Below, one piece after another: positions 24,391 to 35,341 of a DNA stretch of 64,000 nucleotides; positions within the stretch are counted from its first letter, which is position 1, and the number at the start of each line of letters is the position of its first letter. The stretch covers positions 62,001-126,000 of the forward strand of contig MQVO02000047.1 in assembly GCA_001986395.2 (NCBI GenBank), written 5' to 3'. The notes below the pieces were generated by a model, which was not told where the DNA came from, made no database searches, and was given only the letters and a program-made list of their open reading frames with translations. The position numbers were made by a program, and so were the translations under genes. Source of the DNA: Irpex lacteus. Lineage: Eukaryota > Basidiomycota > Agaricomycetes > Polyporales > Irpicaceae.

Positions 24391-27342
24391 TTAGTGCTCT
24401 CCAACGTACTTATCAAACCACCTCAACACCTCCCAATGCCACTTCAAACTGTATCGAGCACGAATGTTAGTCGACATTCCGAGAGTCTGAGGAGCATATA
24501 AAACCTACCTGTTCCCGTGGTTCAAAGTCCAGTGGTTCTCATCCGGGAATATGACCAGACGAGAGGGCACTTTGAGTCTACATCATAGAACAATCACAAC
24601 CACATTCATCAGCACACGTATTTTAAGGAGGTGGACAGACGTAGACGTACTGCTGCAACGCGTGGAACGCAGCGATACCCTCCGTCTCAGCGAGCCGGTA
24701 GTCTTTGCTGCCGTGTACGATCAGAGTGGGTGTCTTCCAGTTTTGGACGAAGTTCACTGGGTTGAATCTACGAATAGAGGTTAGCCGCCGTGATTTATGT
24801 AATGTAGAAAGGAGGAAGTAGAAAGAGGGAGGAGAGACGCACTTCTCGATAACCTCCTTAGCCTCAGGCTCCCAAGGCCGTCCTCCCCACTCCCGGTTCG
24901 CGAAGAACAGCTCGTCGGTCGAGTACGCGACGTATCGCACGTCGAATGCCTACACGCAGCGAACGAAGTGAGTATGTGAACTATCAGTGGGAATGTGGGG
25001 GTGGGGAGAGAATAGAAGGAGGGACAGTACGCACCCCATCATGACAGAACAAAGCCTTGAAGTTGAACCCGAACTCCGGGTGTCCCAGGATCCAGCTACA
25101 CAGACGAACGTCAGCATAAGAACACATTTCGAGGATTTTTTTGCGAGAGTAAGATCATAGTACGCACTTAATCGCGTATCCACCATAACTCCCACCACCA
25201 GCGACAGCCCTCTCGGGGTCGATCTCCGGATACTCCTGGAGGATGTACTTGTACCCCCGGATGAGGTCCTCGAAGGGTTTGCCGCCCCATTCGCGTTGGA
25301 TCGCGTCGGTCAGTTCTGTGAGCGGAGCGAGTGTTGCGCAGCGTAAATATGAGTCAGTCAGTCGGTCAGTGGGAGAAGGAGAAGTTGGAGGAAACACTTA
25401 CTTTGTCCAAAAGTAGTAGACCCAGTAGGGTTAATAGCAACAACCACATACCCCTGCTGCGCAAAAACATTCGGATTCCACCTTGTACTCCACTGATCCC
25501 CCCAAACCCCCTGCGGCCCCCCATGTATCCAAAACAAAAGCGGCCACTTCTTCTCCTCCCCTTTCCCCTCTTCACCCTTCCCAGCGCGCTTGAACCCAGG
25601 CGGCTTCAAAACCCACCCCTGGATCTTTTGGTCGATGCCGTCGAACCAGAACTCCTCACCCGCGTCCAGCTGTTTTCCTTTAAGCGCGTCGGCGGCAAAC
25701 TTCGTGAGTTGATCAATTTTAGGGGATGAGGTGGTGGAAGAGGAGAGATCGCGAATGACGAAGACGTCGTTCGGCGATGTGAAGGACGATTTGGTGAAGA
25801 GGAGACGGTCGTTCGGGAGGACTTGCAATCCCGCCGCGGAGCCCTCGTGCGTCAGCGCTTTCGGGGTAGAGGAAGAGGAGAGTGGGGAAGGGGAAGAGGA
25901 GGAGGAGGGAGTAGCAGGGATGGAGATGGAGAAGATTTTGTTTCGGGCGTGTTCGCCTGCTACTAGGTAGAGGGTTGTGTCGTCGTTTGAGAACTACGAT
26001 GTATTGTTAGTACACTGAAGAGATCAAAGTAGGTGAAAGAAAGGATTACGCACGACGAGCTCCACAGCCGACCGATCCCACTCCTCCGTAAGCGTGTACC
26101 GCACGTCCTTCTCCAGGTCATAAATCACCACTTTTCCACGGTCACTTTCATACCCATCCTCATCAAGCTCAACCCACGCGACCTTGTCCCCCTTTTGCGA
26201 GAAGACGGGGGCGTGCGTCGCGCCCTGCTTGCCAGAGGTGAGTTCTTTGGGGGTGGATTTTCCGTCCAAAGCGACGATGTAGATCTACGAAAGTTTTGAG
26301 TTGCTGGTGAGAGAGATACGACGGGAGGGCGTACATTTTGCTTGGTGTGCCAGGCCTTGGGGAGGACGGGGTCCTTGGCGGTGTAAACTACATGTGTGGC
26401 AGAGACGTCAAAGTCGTCTGTCCCACCGAACGGCATGACCGGTGCGTGCTGCAACCAAATTCTTAATTAGCATACACCCACCTCAAGACTCAAACTCTGA
26501 CGATTCACGTACATGCCCCGTCCCCTTCAACAAATTCACATACTCCTCCCCAAGCACCCACTTCCCCCCAGGTCCCTTCGTAAGCTCAACACTAAACAGC
26601 GCACTCTTCTTCGGCCCAACCCAAGCATCCCACTGCCTATCAAAAGTCTCCTCATACACAAACGCACTATCCCCGCGGTTCTCCCACTCCTCATCGTTCT
26701 TCTTCACAGCGCGGATGTCCCCATCTTCATGCACGTTATCCGAAAATACGAGAAAGTCGGATTTACCGTTGAAGATGAAGTTCCCGGCGGAGTCGGTCGG
26801 GAACTTTCCGATGAGGAGGGGGCTGTCTGGTGTCGCGATTGATTCTGTCTCGTACTTGACAGAGATGGCGTAGAGTGCGACCACTTTGTCCTTACCCTCG
26901 CCTTCGGGGACGGCGTGTGCGATGGTGCGTGCGTCGAGCCAGAAGGCGTCGCCGCCCTTGGTGAGGGGGATCTCGAATGGCTGAGCGGTCGATTCGATGG
27001 GGGCGATGTAGATGTACTTATTGTTCCTGTCCAACGCAATTAGCATTTGAGTAGTATATCGCGACGATCGCGGGGGAGAACGCACTTTTTGTCCTTGGTC
27101 GAGTATTTGCTCACAGAGACGAGCAGAAGATCGCCCGTGGGGTTCGCGACGCCGTTGCCTGGACGTTCAAGCTCGATGAGGTCCTTGGGCGAGAATATGT
27201 TCGCCGCCTCTTTGAAAGTGAAGTCAGTAGTGTTCGGGACTACCATGGTTGTTTGCTGCAGGGAGGTAGTGGTAGGTGCGAGAGGAGCCTGGGCTGCGAA
27301 GCCGAGGAGAGAGAGCGAAACACTGAATGAGGGGAGCCACAT
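24391..27342 (-). CDS. DPP5: Secreted S9 prolyl oligopeptidase, dipeptidyl-peptidase 5 type
   Basis: This is an extracellular serine peptidase that releases dipeptides from protein N-termini, a nutrient-acquisition enzyme of fungi. It begins MWLPSFSVSLSLLGFAAQAP, a clear signal peptide. A beta-propeller N-domain of about 400 residues follows (blocks such as KDPVLPKAWHTKQ, APVFSQKGDKVAWVELDEDGY). The C-terminal hydrolase domain has PLLFWIHGGPQG, GYVVVAINPTGSTTFGQ, the nucleophile Ser in GGGSYGGYA (about 25.18 kb), the Asp in HGSKDYRL (about 24.70 kb) and the His in ENHWTL (about 24.53 kb). The last exon ends WFDKYVGEH. The gene has about ten short introns, several checked by frame. The upstream in-frame ATG at 27384 would put 14 polar residues before the signal peptide, so I use 27342. 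Confidence 0.9.
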
Positions 27343-28466
27343 GGTGGGTGCCCAGTTCGCATGACCTGGCTCTCCCACTGCCACGGTCCTCGCTATATAT
27401 CCAAAACGTGATCACGTCATATCGTGTGCCATGTGTATCGACCCGACGTAGATAGTGCCTGGCCGACGCCGACGCTCAATTTATCGTGAATTTCGCCGAC
27501 ATTCTCGAGGGCGACGAGGACGCTATGTGACGATCGATGGCGAGGATGCCGACGCGCACCTGGACAGATGGCATGCAATTCGTCATCAAAAACGTGTGCT
27601 GCGTGGTGGGAACGCGTGTGTCACAGGTCATGTGAGCGTGACGTCTCTTCCCGCCACATAGACGTCGACGCACTTGAGAGTCCACCGCGAGCAATTGCAA
27701 TGTATTCCGTGTTCTCGTAAGTACCTCTTAATCTACAGTACCTCCAAACGTGGAGTTGCAATAGTTCCCCTGACGCCCCTGAGAAATTGGCCCGGGCCAT
27801 TTCTTCGCAATATAGGATGGCCATGGCCCAGTGGCACTGTTTAATACACGGAATCACCGATGCCGTACACGAGGCTCCATGCATGCAACCTATCGTCTGA
27901 TATCCGAATCGGGGTGTCATTGCCTCTCATCGATTCATCTGTACATGTCTTCTCTGCTCATACACCAGCTCACAACTTGTCTGCAGTAAGAGTGGCAGCT
28001 CCAGCTGGGTCCGTACTAGACGGGCACGACGGCGGAGAGAATGTGACGTGAGTGAAGAAGTACACGGTATACGTATGCCTTGTCCTCATCATTACTGACC
28101 AGATCCTACTGACCAGATCTCCTGCTTCCAATTCCAGATACACTTCCTTATATAGTGCCGGATGGGCACTCTTCACACTGCAATCAGAACGTTAAAGCTA
28201 TGCATGTCCAAGACGCCCAGCTCACTCTTCACATTCACCTTCTATGGTAAGTCACATAGTTGTAATTGTTGCGATCTAAGATACTGGATCTAGGTTCGTA
28301 CTTGAGTGCAGGAACGAGGCACACCTTGTCCCTCCCTCCACCTCACACATCTGACGTATAAAAGCTACTATGACTATGCCCGACCTGCAGCAGAACTCGC
28401 CACTCGCATACTCACTCTCAACCTGCCCTCCATACTCTCACTACCCTTCAAATCCTCCCAGCCACG
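27343..28466. other. Divergent intergenic region between DPP5 and zinc-finger gene 2
   Basis: This 1.12-kb stretch holds the DPP5 promoter (minus) and the zinc-finger gene 2 promoter (plus, TATA at 28357). Short open frames at 27455-28176 on both strands have no motif. One piece at about 27460-27530 reads FADILEGDEDAM on the plus strand, but it stops after a few codons and has no start. I see no repeat or RNA gene. Confidence 0.4.
28357..28363 (+). promoter_or_regulatory. TATA box of zinc-finger gene 2
   Basis: TATAAAA stands 110 bp before the ATG at 28467. It is followed by a C/T-rich leader with repeated CTCAC and ACTC tracts resembling that of paralogue 1. Confidence 0.7.
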
Positions 28467-29706
28467 ATGAACACCGGCTTATGGATTGATTCTTGGACCG
28501 AGTGGCAGACTCCTTCCCCCTCATCTACCTCTCCATCCTCCTCATCTTCATACACCACTAATACACCGCTGCCGGCCAGCAACTCCTCTTCTCCCTCCTC
28601 CGCACCCCCTTCCCTCACGCTCGATCCCTATTCTTCCACAGATCTAAGTTATCTCTCTCCTCCGCTTAGCCTCAGCTACTCTCCCAGTGGGAGTGGTTCC
28701 TCACATTTCCCTTCCCCACTCGACACACCGCCCCCACCTCTCACCCCCATACAAGCTCTGAGCTTCCCCGATTTCGACTTCGACTTCCCTCCACTACAAT
28801 CTGCTCAGTCACACCTCCAACCTGAGGTACCTATGAGTCCACCCCCTTGGCCTCCGTGAGTATCGCTTCTTGAACACACATTTACTCCTCTGACTTTATG
28901 ATAGCAGATTCCCTTCTGTGGCAGAGGGGTCGTATGCACCTCCTGGATGCGACAACATGTTAGGCCTCAATTGGTCTTACTATAACGGTCTTCCTCCGAC
29001 CCAGGCTATTCCCGACTTGATGTTGCACTCACCGGCACAATATCTCGCTGGTACCTACATTGACGAGGCCGGGAAGGTAAACACTGCCCCCGATTCCTCG
29101 AACGGTGGTATGGTCGACACCGTCTACTCTTCGCCTGACGCTCTCGCCTGCCCCCCGCCTCGCACCCAGCGCGCTACTCGAGCTCGCAAATCAACATCTT
29201 CAAGCACTCGCTCCGCCAGACGCACTCTCCCCTCCTCCACTTCCCTCTCACTTTCAGCCACCACCACCTCATTCTCCTCCTCCTCATCAATCAAAACCTA
29301 CAAACCCCGCCGCGCCCTCGGCACCGGCACCCCCAACTTCACATCCACTACTCCCTGCGGCACCTCCTTCCTCTGCACAACCTGCCACTCCACATACCCC
29401 CTTACCCGTTCCTCCGACTTCGTACGGCACGTACTCACGCATTATCCCGAGTACCGCGGGGGTGCGTTGTTGTGCTGCGGGGTCCCGGTTGAGTCGCCTC
29501 AATGTCTAGCAATGATGGCTAAGGGAATGATACCACCGGACGCGCCGGTGAGGAGGTATTATGGGCGATGGATGGTAGGCGGGTGCGGGCTGTTGTGTGC
29601 GAGGACGGATGTGTTGAGGAAGCATCTTGGGAATGGGAGGAGGGGGTGTGTGGGGGATTTGACGGGGGATTGGCATCCGCCGAAATTGCCTAGGGGGGAG
29701 AAGTAG
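28467..29706 (+). CDS. C2H2-like zinc-finger protein, paralogue 2 (most diverged)
   Basis: This is a putative transcription regulator of the same family as the genes at 15799 and 59889. Two exons, 28467-28855 and 28908-29706, give 395 residues with the same phase-2 intron. The N-terminal half is strongly Ser/Pro-rich. A Ser/Thr-rich basic segment precedes the finger region. That region reads FLCTTCHSTYPLTRSSDFVR, then HVLTH (C-x2-C-x14-H-x3-H). It continues with LLCCGVPVE, YYGRWMVGGCG, RTDVLRKHLG, CVGDLTGDWHPP. The second unit reads MVGGCGLLCARTDVL. The phenylalanine usual before SRTDAL (FSRTDAL in the other two) has become C-A, so this unit may fold differently. The C-terminal codons here are G-rich, the N-terminal ones C/T-rich. 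Confidence 0.8.
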
Positions 29707-30045
29707 GAACTTCGTGTAGTTGTGAGATTGAGACTGCCTGCTTGCTTTCGTTCGTTCGGGTTTTGGTTTGAGTGCTGATAGATTCACGACTAATACTCCT
29801 TGCCGGTCAAGGTTGTCGTCTTGTTGCCAATTCTTGCTTAGTTAGCTGTTTTTTGCTCTTCGTATATCATTCACGTTGTTTTCAAATTTCCTCTACAACT
29901 CCTCTTGCATTTGCCTTCCTCAAACACCTTCAAATGTATACATCCGTACCTCCGTGTAAACTAAAGTATATAACTCAAACCTGCTAATACAAGAGACGTC
30001 ACATCCAAAAATCCTCTCCGTATACCAGTCAAAAAGCCATCACCA
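29707..30045. other. Convergent spacer, nothing recognised
   Basis: This 339-bp T-rich then A-rich stretch lies between the stops of zinc-finger gene 2 and the ORC6-like gene. It is consistent with facing 3' untranslated regions. Confidence 0.4.
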
Positions 30046-31668
30046 CTAAGCCCTCAAACTCTCAAACGGATGCCCCCTCACCTCAATAACCCCCCTAACC
30101 CACTCCTCCCTCACCTTCCACTCCCTCTCATACCTCCCTCCTGCCCCTCCTTTGCTTCCAAACCACTGGACATGCTCTAAAAAAACAGGCCTTCGTCGCC
30201 GCCTCACAACCTCTTCTGCACCCTCATCCCGAGGACGGGACATCGCCTTGGGAGTTTGAGTTTTCGTAGGCGACTGGGACGAGCGTGCACTGCTAACACT
30301 GCTGCGTGAGGGGGTTCTAGTAGGCGTGGATACGGGGAGAGCTTGAAGGTCGAAGGGTGCGCGAGGTTTGGGTTGGCGATGGGATCGCCGCGGTGTTACT
30401 GGAAGTTCGTCTTCGGATGAGGAGGGCGCCACAGAGGATACCACGTCGGACATCTCGACATCCGTCCCGTCCTCCGATACAGTCTCGCTCCTCGGCGGGA
30501 CAGTAGAAGGCGCATCTTCGTCTTCCTCCATCTCCTCATCCTCATCATCTTGCAGCAACTCCAACGGAGTCTTCGAACTCGATGGTGACGGCCCGCCCCT
30601 TAGTGCATCTTTGAACGCCTCGACCGAGTGCTTACTCGGAGACAAGAACTTGCGACGCTTGCTCGGCGTATCCTCCACGTCCGAGTCAGAGTCGAGATCG
30701 TTTTGAGTTTGAGAGGTCTTGAGGGGAGAGAAGGCGACTTTGCGTTTGTGAGTTGGTGTTTTTGTGGGTGATTGGGAGAGGTCACGGAGGGATGATTTTG
30801 ACGGCGACTTCGCGAGAGGTACTGCTTTCGTGGGGAATGTGGATTTCGTGGGTGATGCGGATTTAGTTGGAGATGCGGATTTCGTGGGCGAACCGGATTT
30901 AGTTGGGGAGGCTGACTCCGTAGAACGATTGGCTCTGCGCTCAGCTCGAAGGGACTTGACCTTCGCCGTAATTTCCTTCTTGATAGTCTGGCAGTTGGCA
31001 TCTAAAGCGTCGACAACTTCTTGGTAGTCGTCTTCGCTCACGCCGTTCTGCTTTACATGGCCGTCTCTGTTTAACTAAACGATGATAATAAGTACCCAAA
31101 AATCAAGCGAGTTGTACACGGAGCACCTACACCAAGTATCTTGCAAGTCCATGCGTACACAGACACAGTAACCATATCATTTGGGGGTCGGAGACGTCCT
31201 CGGAGGTCCCCGCTGAGAGTTAGCGCGGCTTCCACGTCTTGCATGCACTCGATCATAAAGTCCTTGTTCGCATTACGCATCACAAGTGACTGATAAGTAA
31301 CCTTCGACTGGTTCTTCTCTCGCTCTGCAGAGGCAAGAGCCTTGTGAACGGTTGTTAGCGCAGCTTTGAACTCCTTTGGATTAAGACAGGAAGCGGCTTG
31401 GGCGATCTTCTCTGTAACGTCATTGTAGCCTAGCCTGCAGTATAAGGTAAGTCAAACGGTAAGCTTGGAGCTATGGAAATCAAATCATTTACTCTTCGGA
31501 TGCTAGAAGCGAAGAGATCGCTGGGAGTGCGATGGTTCGTTGGTTGAGCTCGAATCCCGAGCCGTGGCCAGTCTTGACTTTGAGTGAGCGAAATATATGT
31601 TGTGCCTTCTCTCGTAGTTCAGACTTTTCGCAGAGTCTGCGTATGGCATCCTTGGACTGTTTGTCCAT
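30046..31668 (-). CDS. ORC6: Origin recognition complex subunit 6-like protein
   Basis: This is a probable subunit of the complex that marks replication origins and loads MCM helicase. The N-terminal half, from MDKQSKDAIRRL, has two helical repeats resembling ORC6 cyclin-like folds. One includes GFELNQRTIALPAISSLLAS. The other includes PPNDMVTVSVYAWTCKILG. Exon joins giving ASEELGYNDV and KILGLNRDG keep frame. The last exon (to 30046) encodes a disordered tail with about five SPTK-type repeats, KTPTHKRKV and an acidic block, then a conserved end RRPVFLEHVQWFG. The S/T-P-x-K sites match the CDK consensus, fitting the known CDK control of yeast Orc6. The identification is by architecture and C-terminal motif, not alignment. 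An upstream exon is possible because an AG acceptor (TTTAG) precedes the start. Confidence 0.62.
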
Positions 31669-31965
31669 GTGTAAATTGACGACTACGTCGTATACCTAAA
31701 TAGTCAAAGTTGAGCTTGATGCGGTGGTCAGTGTGAGTGCCAGAGTACCGTGACACGCGATCGGGCGCGACCACGCCTGTGACAATGCGCGTTTTCGGAC
31801 GTCACAGTGATCATAGCGGAAGGCGGGCGCCTTCCACCGGGGCTTTCCTTCTTCACCGACTCAAGCACTCTGACAACTTCTCTTTGACTTGACTTTCTAT
31901 ATACCCTTTCAGCAACAACCTACTATAGGAATAATTGCTATACTTTAGCTTCTCCTCCCCAAAAC
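31669..31965. promoter_or_regulatory. Bidirectional promoter region, ORC6-like / mS41
   Basis: A 297-bp spacer separates two divergent start codons, so the two genes must share or overlap promoters. A TATATA run (about 31899) lies about 65 bp before the mS41 start, and CTTTCT-rich DNA surrounds it. Confidence 0.45.
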
Positions 31966-32571
31966 ATGGCCGCTTTACTTGCACTACGAAACCTCAAAGC
32001 CACGCCAACACTAGTCCCTCTCTCTCGAAGTCTTGTGAACAGGGCTGCTGCACGACCTGTACCTTCGCCCAGGGGTAAAGAGGCTTCAGGTATAACAACA
32101 ATCAAAGTATCTAGCTTACTGACAGATATGTTAAACTGAACAGGTACAATTGACTCGCCCGCCGCCTTCTTGACCGCCATTGGTAGATCAGCGGAGACGA
32201 AGCTGAACGTAGAGACATGGGACGATCTGTGGAAGCAGAACGGAGAGTCGCTGAGGAAGGCTGGGCTTGCCGTTAAGGATAGAAGGTGCGCATACATCTC
32301 GGAGTACTCAGAGAAGGCGATGTGGCGCTGACGGTGTGCCAGGTATATCCTCTGGTCAATGGAGAAGTACCGCCTTGGAGAGAACCCAGCGGACTTTGCC
32401 CATCCACCTAAACCAAGGAAGAAAATACGCGGGTGAGTGATCCATTGCTCGCCATTCTCCCATGGGCTCTATTCATAATGGTCGTTTCGTTTCGTTTCGT
32501 TCGATAGATGGGGTCCCAAAATCCAAAATGGCAAAGTAAACCGCTCACGGGCACGGCGGTCATCTAATTAG
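31966..32571 (+). CDS. FYV4: Mitochondrial small-subunit ribosomal protein mS41 (IGR motif)
   Basis: This is a mitoribosome small-subunit protein. Four exons, 31966-32089, 32144-32285, 32343-32432 and 32508-32571, total 420 nt and 139 residues with all phases correct. The N-terminus (MAALLALRNLKATPTLVPLS) is rich in Arg/Lys and Leu without acids, a good mitochondrial presequence. The IGR motif that names the family is visible in FLTAIGRSAETK. It is followed by WDDLWKQNGESLRKAGL, RRYILWSMEKYRLG and a basic PKPRKKIRGWGP end. The length is usual for fungal mS41. Intron 3 contains a small GTTTC repeat. Confidence 0.9.
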
Positions 32572-33040
32572 TTTCATTCTGCTGCGTGCATAGCCACTCT
32601 GTCTCGTTGAAGCTACCCTACCCTGATAGTATACATACACCGTCAGCATAATTAACTGCTTTCCGTTTGAAATCACGGTACCGATTATGAGAACTTATGA
32701 CACGGCACCTCTAACAGTACCCAATGCTAAGTTCTCTTTATCCTCGATATTTAATAATGAAGAGAGTCGCGTGATGTGTTCTACTCGGCACTGTTTTGTT
32801 TCATACTATACCATGATACGAAGGTCAAGCCCCTTGGCTGTGCCCTCTGTCACGGTCTTCGTCGTAGATCCAAATCATGAAAGTAGGCTTCGAGGGCATA
32901 GAACACCGTGTGGATATGCATTAGTATGCTGTATAGGTCTCTGTTGTCTGTTATAAAATGCTTTTGGCTCATCGTAACCACAAAGACACCACCCACGCGA
33001 TAAATGACACGAAAAAGTGTGAACGTAAAAATCACAGGCA
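32572..33040. other. Intergenic, nothing recognised
   Basis: This 469-bp AT-rich spacer follows mS41. Open frames on both strands here run on into the tRNA and are chance. The tRNA gene's 3' side would place its pol III T-run just below 33041, where GAAAAA and GTAAAAA stand. Confidence 0.4.
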
Positions 33041-33112
33041 CTCCGATACGGGGAATCGAACCCCGAGCTACCGCGTGAAAGGCGGTAATGTTAGCCGTTA
33101 CACCATATCGGA
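33041..33112 (-). tRNA. tRNA-Glu (anticodon TTC)
   Basis: On the minus strand a 72-nt cloverleaf starts TCCGATATGG. It has D-arm AACGGCTAAC, anticodon loop CTTTCAC between ACCGC and GCGGT, and T-arm GGGGTTCGATTCCCC. The 3' acceptor half TATCGGA and discriminator G follow. The seven-base acceptor stem pairs perfectly. Anticodon TTC reads GAA/GAG glutamate codons. There is no intron. A second Glu tRNA with anticodon CTC lies at 56991-57062. Confidence 0.95.
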
Positions 33113-33676
33113 CATAATGAGGATGTAAAATATAAGTATATGGACGTTGATGTAATTGTAGATCTACTGGCATGGCCTCTGCATCAACGTTCAACGTTCA
33201 ACAGTGAATTCAAACGAGCATCAACCTTAAACTTGAAGCTCGAAGCTCGAAGCCCCGGTGTTTGGATTATTACCCTCATGTCCAAATATATGTCTTGCTT
33301 ATAGGTCAGGTAGACTCGAGACAACATTCGCACGCTGGCAGTGCGCCGTTCTGGTCGTCAAATTTAGGGCTGGAAATTTAAGTTTCACGATAGAACGTCA
33401 TTACGCGTCAGTACTAATGTCGCAAAAATGATAAGCGCCTCTAGATGCCTCTAGAGGCTCGGATAGGCCCGAGATATCTAGAGACCATCTAGAGATCAAA
33501 CCTTTCGTCCGGAGAACCGGCTTTGCGCTGGCCGCTTATTATCGTAGGGCACTGGACTAAAGGTCAGTAACACCACCGTGCGGTTTTGGGCCAGCCAGTG
33601 GTACGATTTAAGTAAATAGAAACTTATCACAGCTGATTCACCCTAGGTAGTAGTACCAACTTGAAAGGGTACCAAC
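33113..33676. other. Intergenic with a TCTAGA-rich imperfect palindrome
   Basis: This 564-bp stretch lies between the tRNA gene and the F-box gene. It contains short direct repeats (GTTCAAC twice at about 33190; CGAAGCT repeats at about 33235) and a long imperfect inverted repeat at about 33437-33498. There is no coding frame of interest. Confidence 0.5.
33437..33498. repeat. Imperfect inverted repeat rich in TCTAGA
   Basis: The left arm has CCTCTAGATGCCTCTAGA, a short GGCTCGGATAGGCCC centre, and the right arm TCTAGAGACCATCTAGAG. The arms are approximately reverse complements and could form a hairpin of about 25-28 bp with a few mismatches. It may be the end of an old transposon or a structured element. 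No target duplication was seen. Confidence 0.55.
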
Positions 33677-35230
33677 ATGGCACACTGGACACCCTCAATC
33701 TCGATGACGTCGTATCCTACCTCAGGTTTATCTTCCGCCGCTCGAATACCCCAAGAGCTATTTGACACTATCGTCTCATTTATTGGGCACGACCAACGCC
33801 TTGGACTCGAATTGCACGGCAGAGAATTCGACTTCGCATCACACGCGTCTCGTAAAGAAGAGATACAACACCTCTCTGCCTCCGCCTTAACTTGCGTTCG
33901 CTGGGCGAATCTCACCAGGGGACGCATGTTCCACTCCATCGTGCTGCGCTCCCCTGGTGACCTCCGCTCGCTGAAAAGCTTTCTCCGGTCTAGTGGGCCT
34001 GACACTCGAATTCGTTCTATTGGCGACTGTCTTCAGACACTGGTTGTATTCTATCAGCTGGATCGGTATCCTTGGTTCTACGATATACAAACATTGCGGA
34101 TGAATGGTGCACATAAGCTTGACCGCGTGCATCTTCACATCACCGGACATATTTCTACTTCCCCTCGTGCTGGTACGGGCAGCCCGAGTACAATCCGACA
34201 TCCCTTATTCCACCGCTCACCGCGGGCTCTGCCCATCTCCTTTCCAGAGTCGATCGCAGTCGACATCATCCTAGAAGACATCCACCTACCCAACTACGAC
34301 ATGGTCTGGAATCTCATACGCGACTTAGATCCTTTACGAGCCTACGACATATACTGTCACCGCATTACCTGGGACGAGGTACCCGACGCCAGTACTTCCA
34401 TGTCCAGATTCATTCCTTCCTTTGCTTGCGACCACATTACGCCGCAGGCCTCAGTCAGAGGCTGCACCGACGACGTCTTCACGATCACTTTGTTACACGA
34501 CCGCGCCCGCCGGCGAATGCTATCAGGGAAAGAGCGGGGACTGCATCCGTTACTTAGCATATCGGATTCTCTACACCTGGTCCGTATCATGCGTACAATC
34601 TACTCAGAAGAGGCAAAGGAGTACGCTCGCGATGTTGCGGAGCCTCTTGAGCTGGTCGTGTGGGGTGAACCTCTGGACGCGTCTGACATGGTTTTGAACG
34701 AGGAATTTGCGCCGAACCTAAGCAGTATGTTCTCTTACTTGTTTCTGGTGTCGATGTGCTCATGTCTGGTTATTTCAATTGAAGAAAATTACTCATTTTA
34801 TCTCAACATACGGGTCCGCGGTGGCCGTTACGGTGCCGGTCCTCTGCTGACGTGCTTCACGGAACCTCGAGTCCAACACGACCGGAGTGGTGACGGAGTA
34901 TTACGGTGTGTTCTCATCGACATACGTCTATGGACACCAGAAGAAGTTCAATACACGGAGACTCTCGTCAACGCAATTCAGGGTTTCTCAACTTTGACGT
35001 GTATTGCAATCCAGTGCGACGACATACAAAGCTTGGCGGACTTCATTATGGACGCATCGGACGCGTTCAAGCCCGTACAAAACATGCTTAGGCTATTTTG
35101 CTGGCATGAAGAGGTAGAAGTCGAGGCGTACTGGGAAGAGATTGAGTACGACCGACTTCTGCAACAAGCAGAAGACATGGAAGAGAATGTGCGTGTGCGA
35201 TCCTTCTGGGATACTGGTACTATGCACTAA
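33677..35230 (+). CDS. F-box-like protein, single exon (517 residues)
   Basis: This is a probable substrate adaptor of an SCF ubiquitin ligase, as F-box proteins bind Skp1. It is an intronless frame of 517 residues. An F-box-like start, ARIPQELFDTIVSFIGHD, is followed after a short insert by a helix with LSASALTCVRWANLTRGRMF. Together they match the F-box pattern of many Agaricomycete proteins. The rest has no repeat I can name. It alternates beta-strand-like stretches (RSIGDCLQTLVV, HLHITGHIS) in the manner of the large F-box families of mushrooms, and ends with an acidic region. The substrate is unknown. Lack of introns in an intron-rich genome suggests a young or retro-derived gene, but no poly(A) or duplication flanks it. 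Confidence 0.7.
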   Translation: MAHWTPSISMTSYPTSGLSSAARIPQELFDTIVSFIGHDQRLGLELHGREFDFASHASRKEEIQHLSASALTCVRWANLTRGRMFHSIVLRSPGDLRSLKSFLRSSGPDTRIRSIGDCLQTLVVFYQLDRYPWFYDIQTLRMNGAHKLDRVHLHITGHISTSPRAGTGSPSTIRHPLFHRSPRALPISFPESIAVDIILEDIHLPNYDMVWNLIRDLDPLRAYDIYCHRITWDEVPDASTSMSRFIPSFACDHITPQASVRGCTDDVFTITLLHDRARRRMLSGKERGLHPLLSISDSLHLVRIMRTIYSEEAKEYARDVAEPLELVVWGEPLDASDMVLNEEFAPNLSSMFSYLFLVSMCSCLVISIEENYSFYLNIRVRGGRYGAGPLLTCFTEPRVQHDRSGDGVLRCVLIDIRLWTPEEVQYTETLVNAIQGFSTLTCIAIQCDDIQSLADFIMDASDAFKPVQNMLRLFCWHEEVEVEAYWEEIEYDRLLQQAEDMEENVRVRSFWDTGTMH

Positions 35231-35341
35231 CCGAATGCACTCTAACATTGGCAGGACTCTGAGTTCCCCGCTATCGTGGATTAGATTTAGCTGGCACGCA
35301 GTAAATATTTCCACGCGTCGTGAATTCATACAGTTGCAGCT

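Noticed and set aside
25331..26842. Long frames on the plus strand opposite DPP5 (25331-25729, 25731-25970, 26033-26299, 26442-26873)
   Set aside because: They are antisense shadows of the DPP5 exons and carry no motif. The minus strand has signal peptide, active-site triad and splice logic.
29105..29509. Plus-strand frame of 134 codons in zinc-finger gene 2, and the antisense frame 29287-29502
   Set aside because: Both are other frames of the Ser/Pro-rich and finger-coding exon. The correct frame has the conserved CCG and GDWHP blocks.
30368..31027. Plus-strand frames opposite the ORC6-like gene
   Set aside because: They are Ser/Asp- or Gly/Asp-rich antisense of the SPTK and acidic regions.
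32850..33194. A 114-codon minus-strand frame
   Set aside because: It runs through the tRNA-Glu gene and has no start context.
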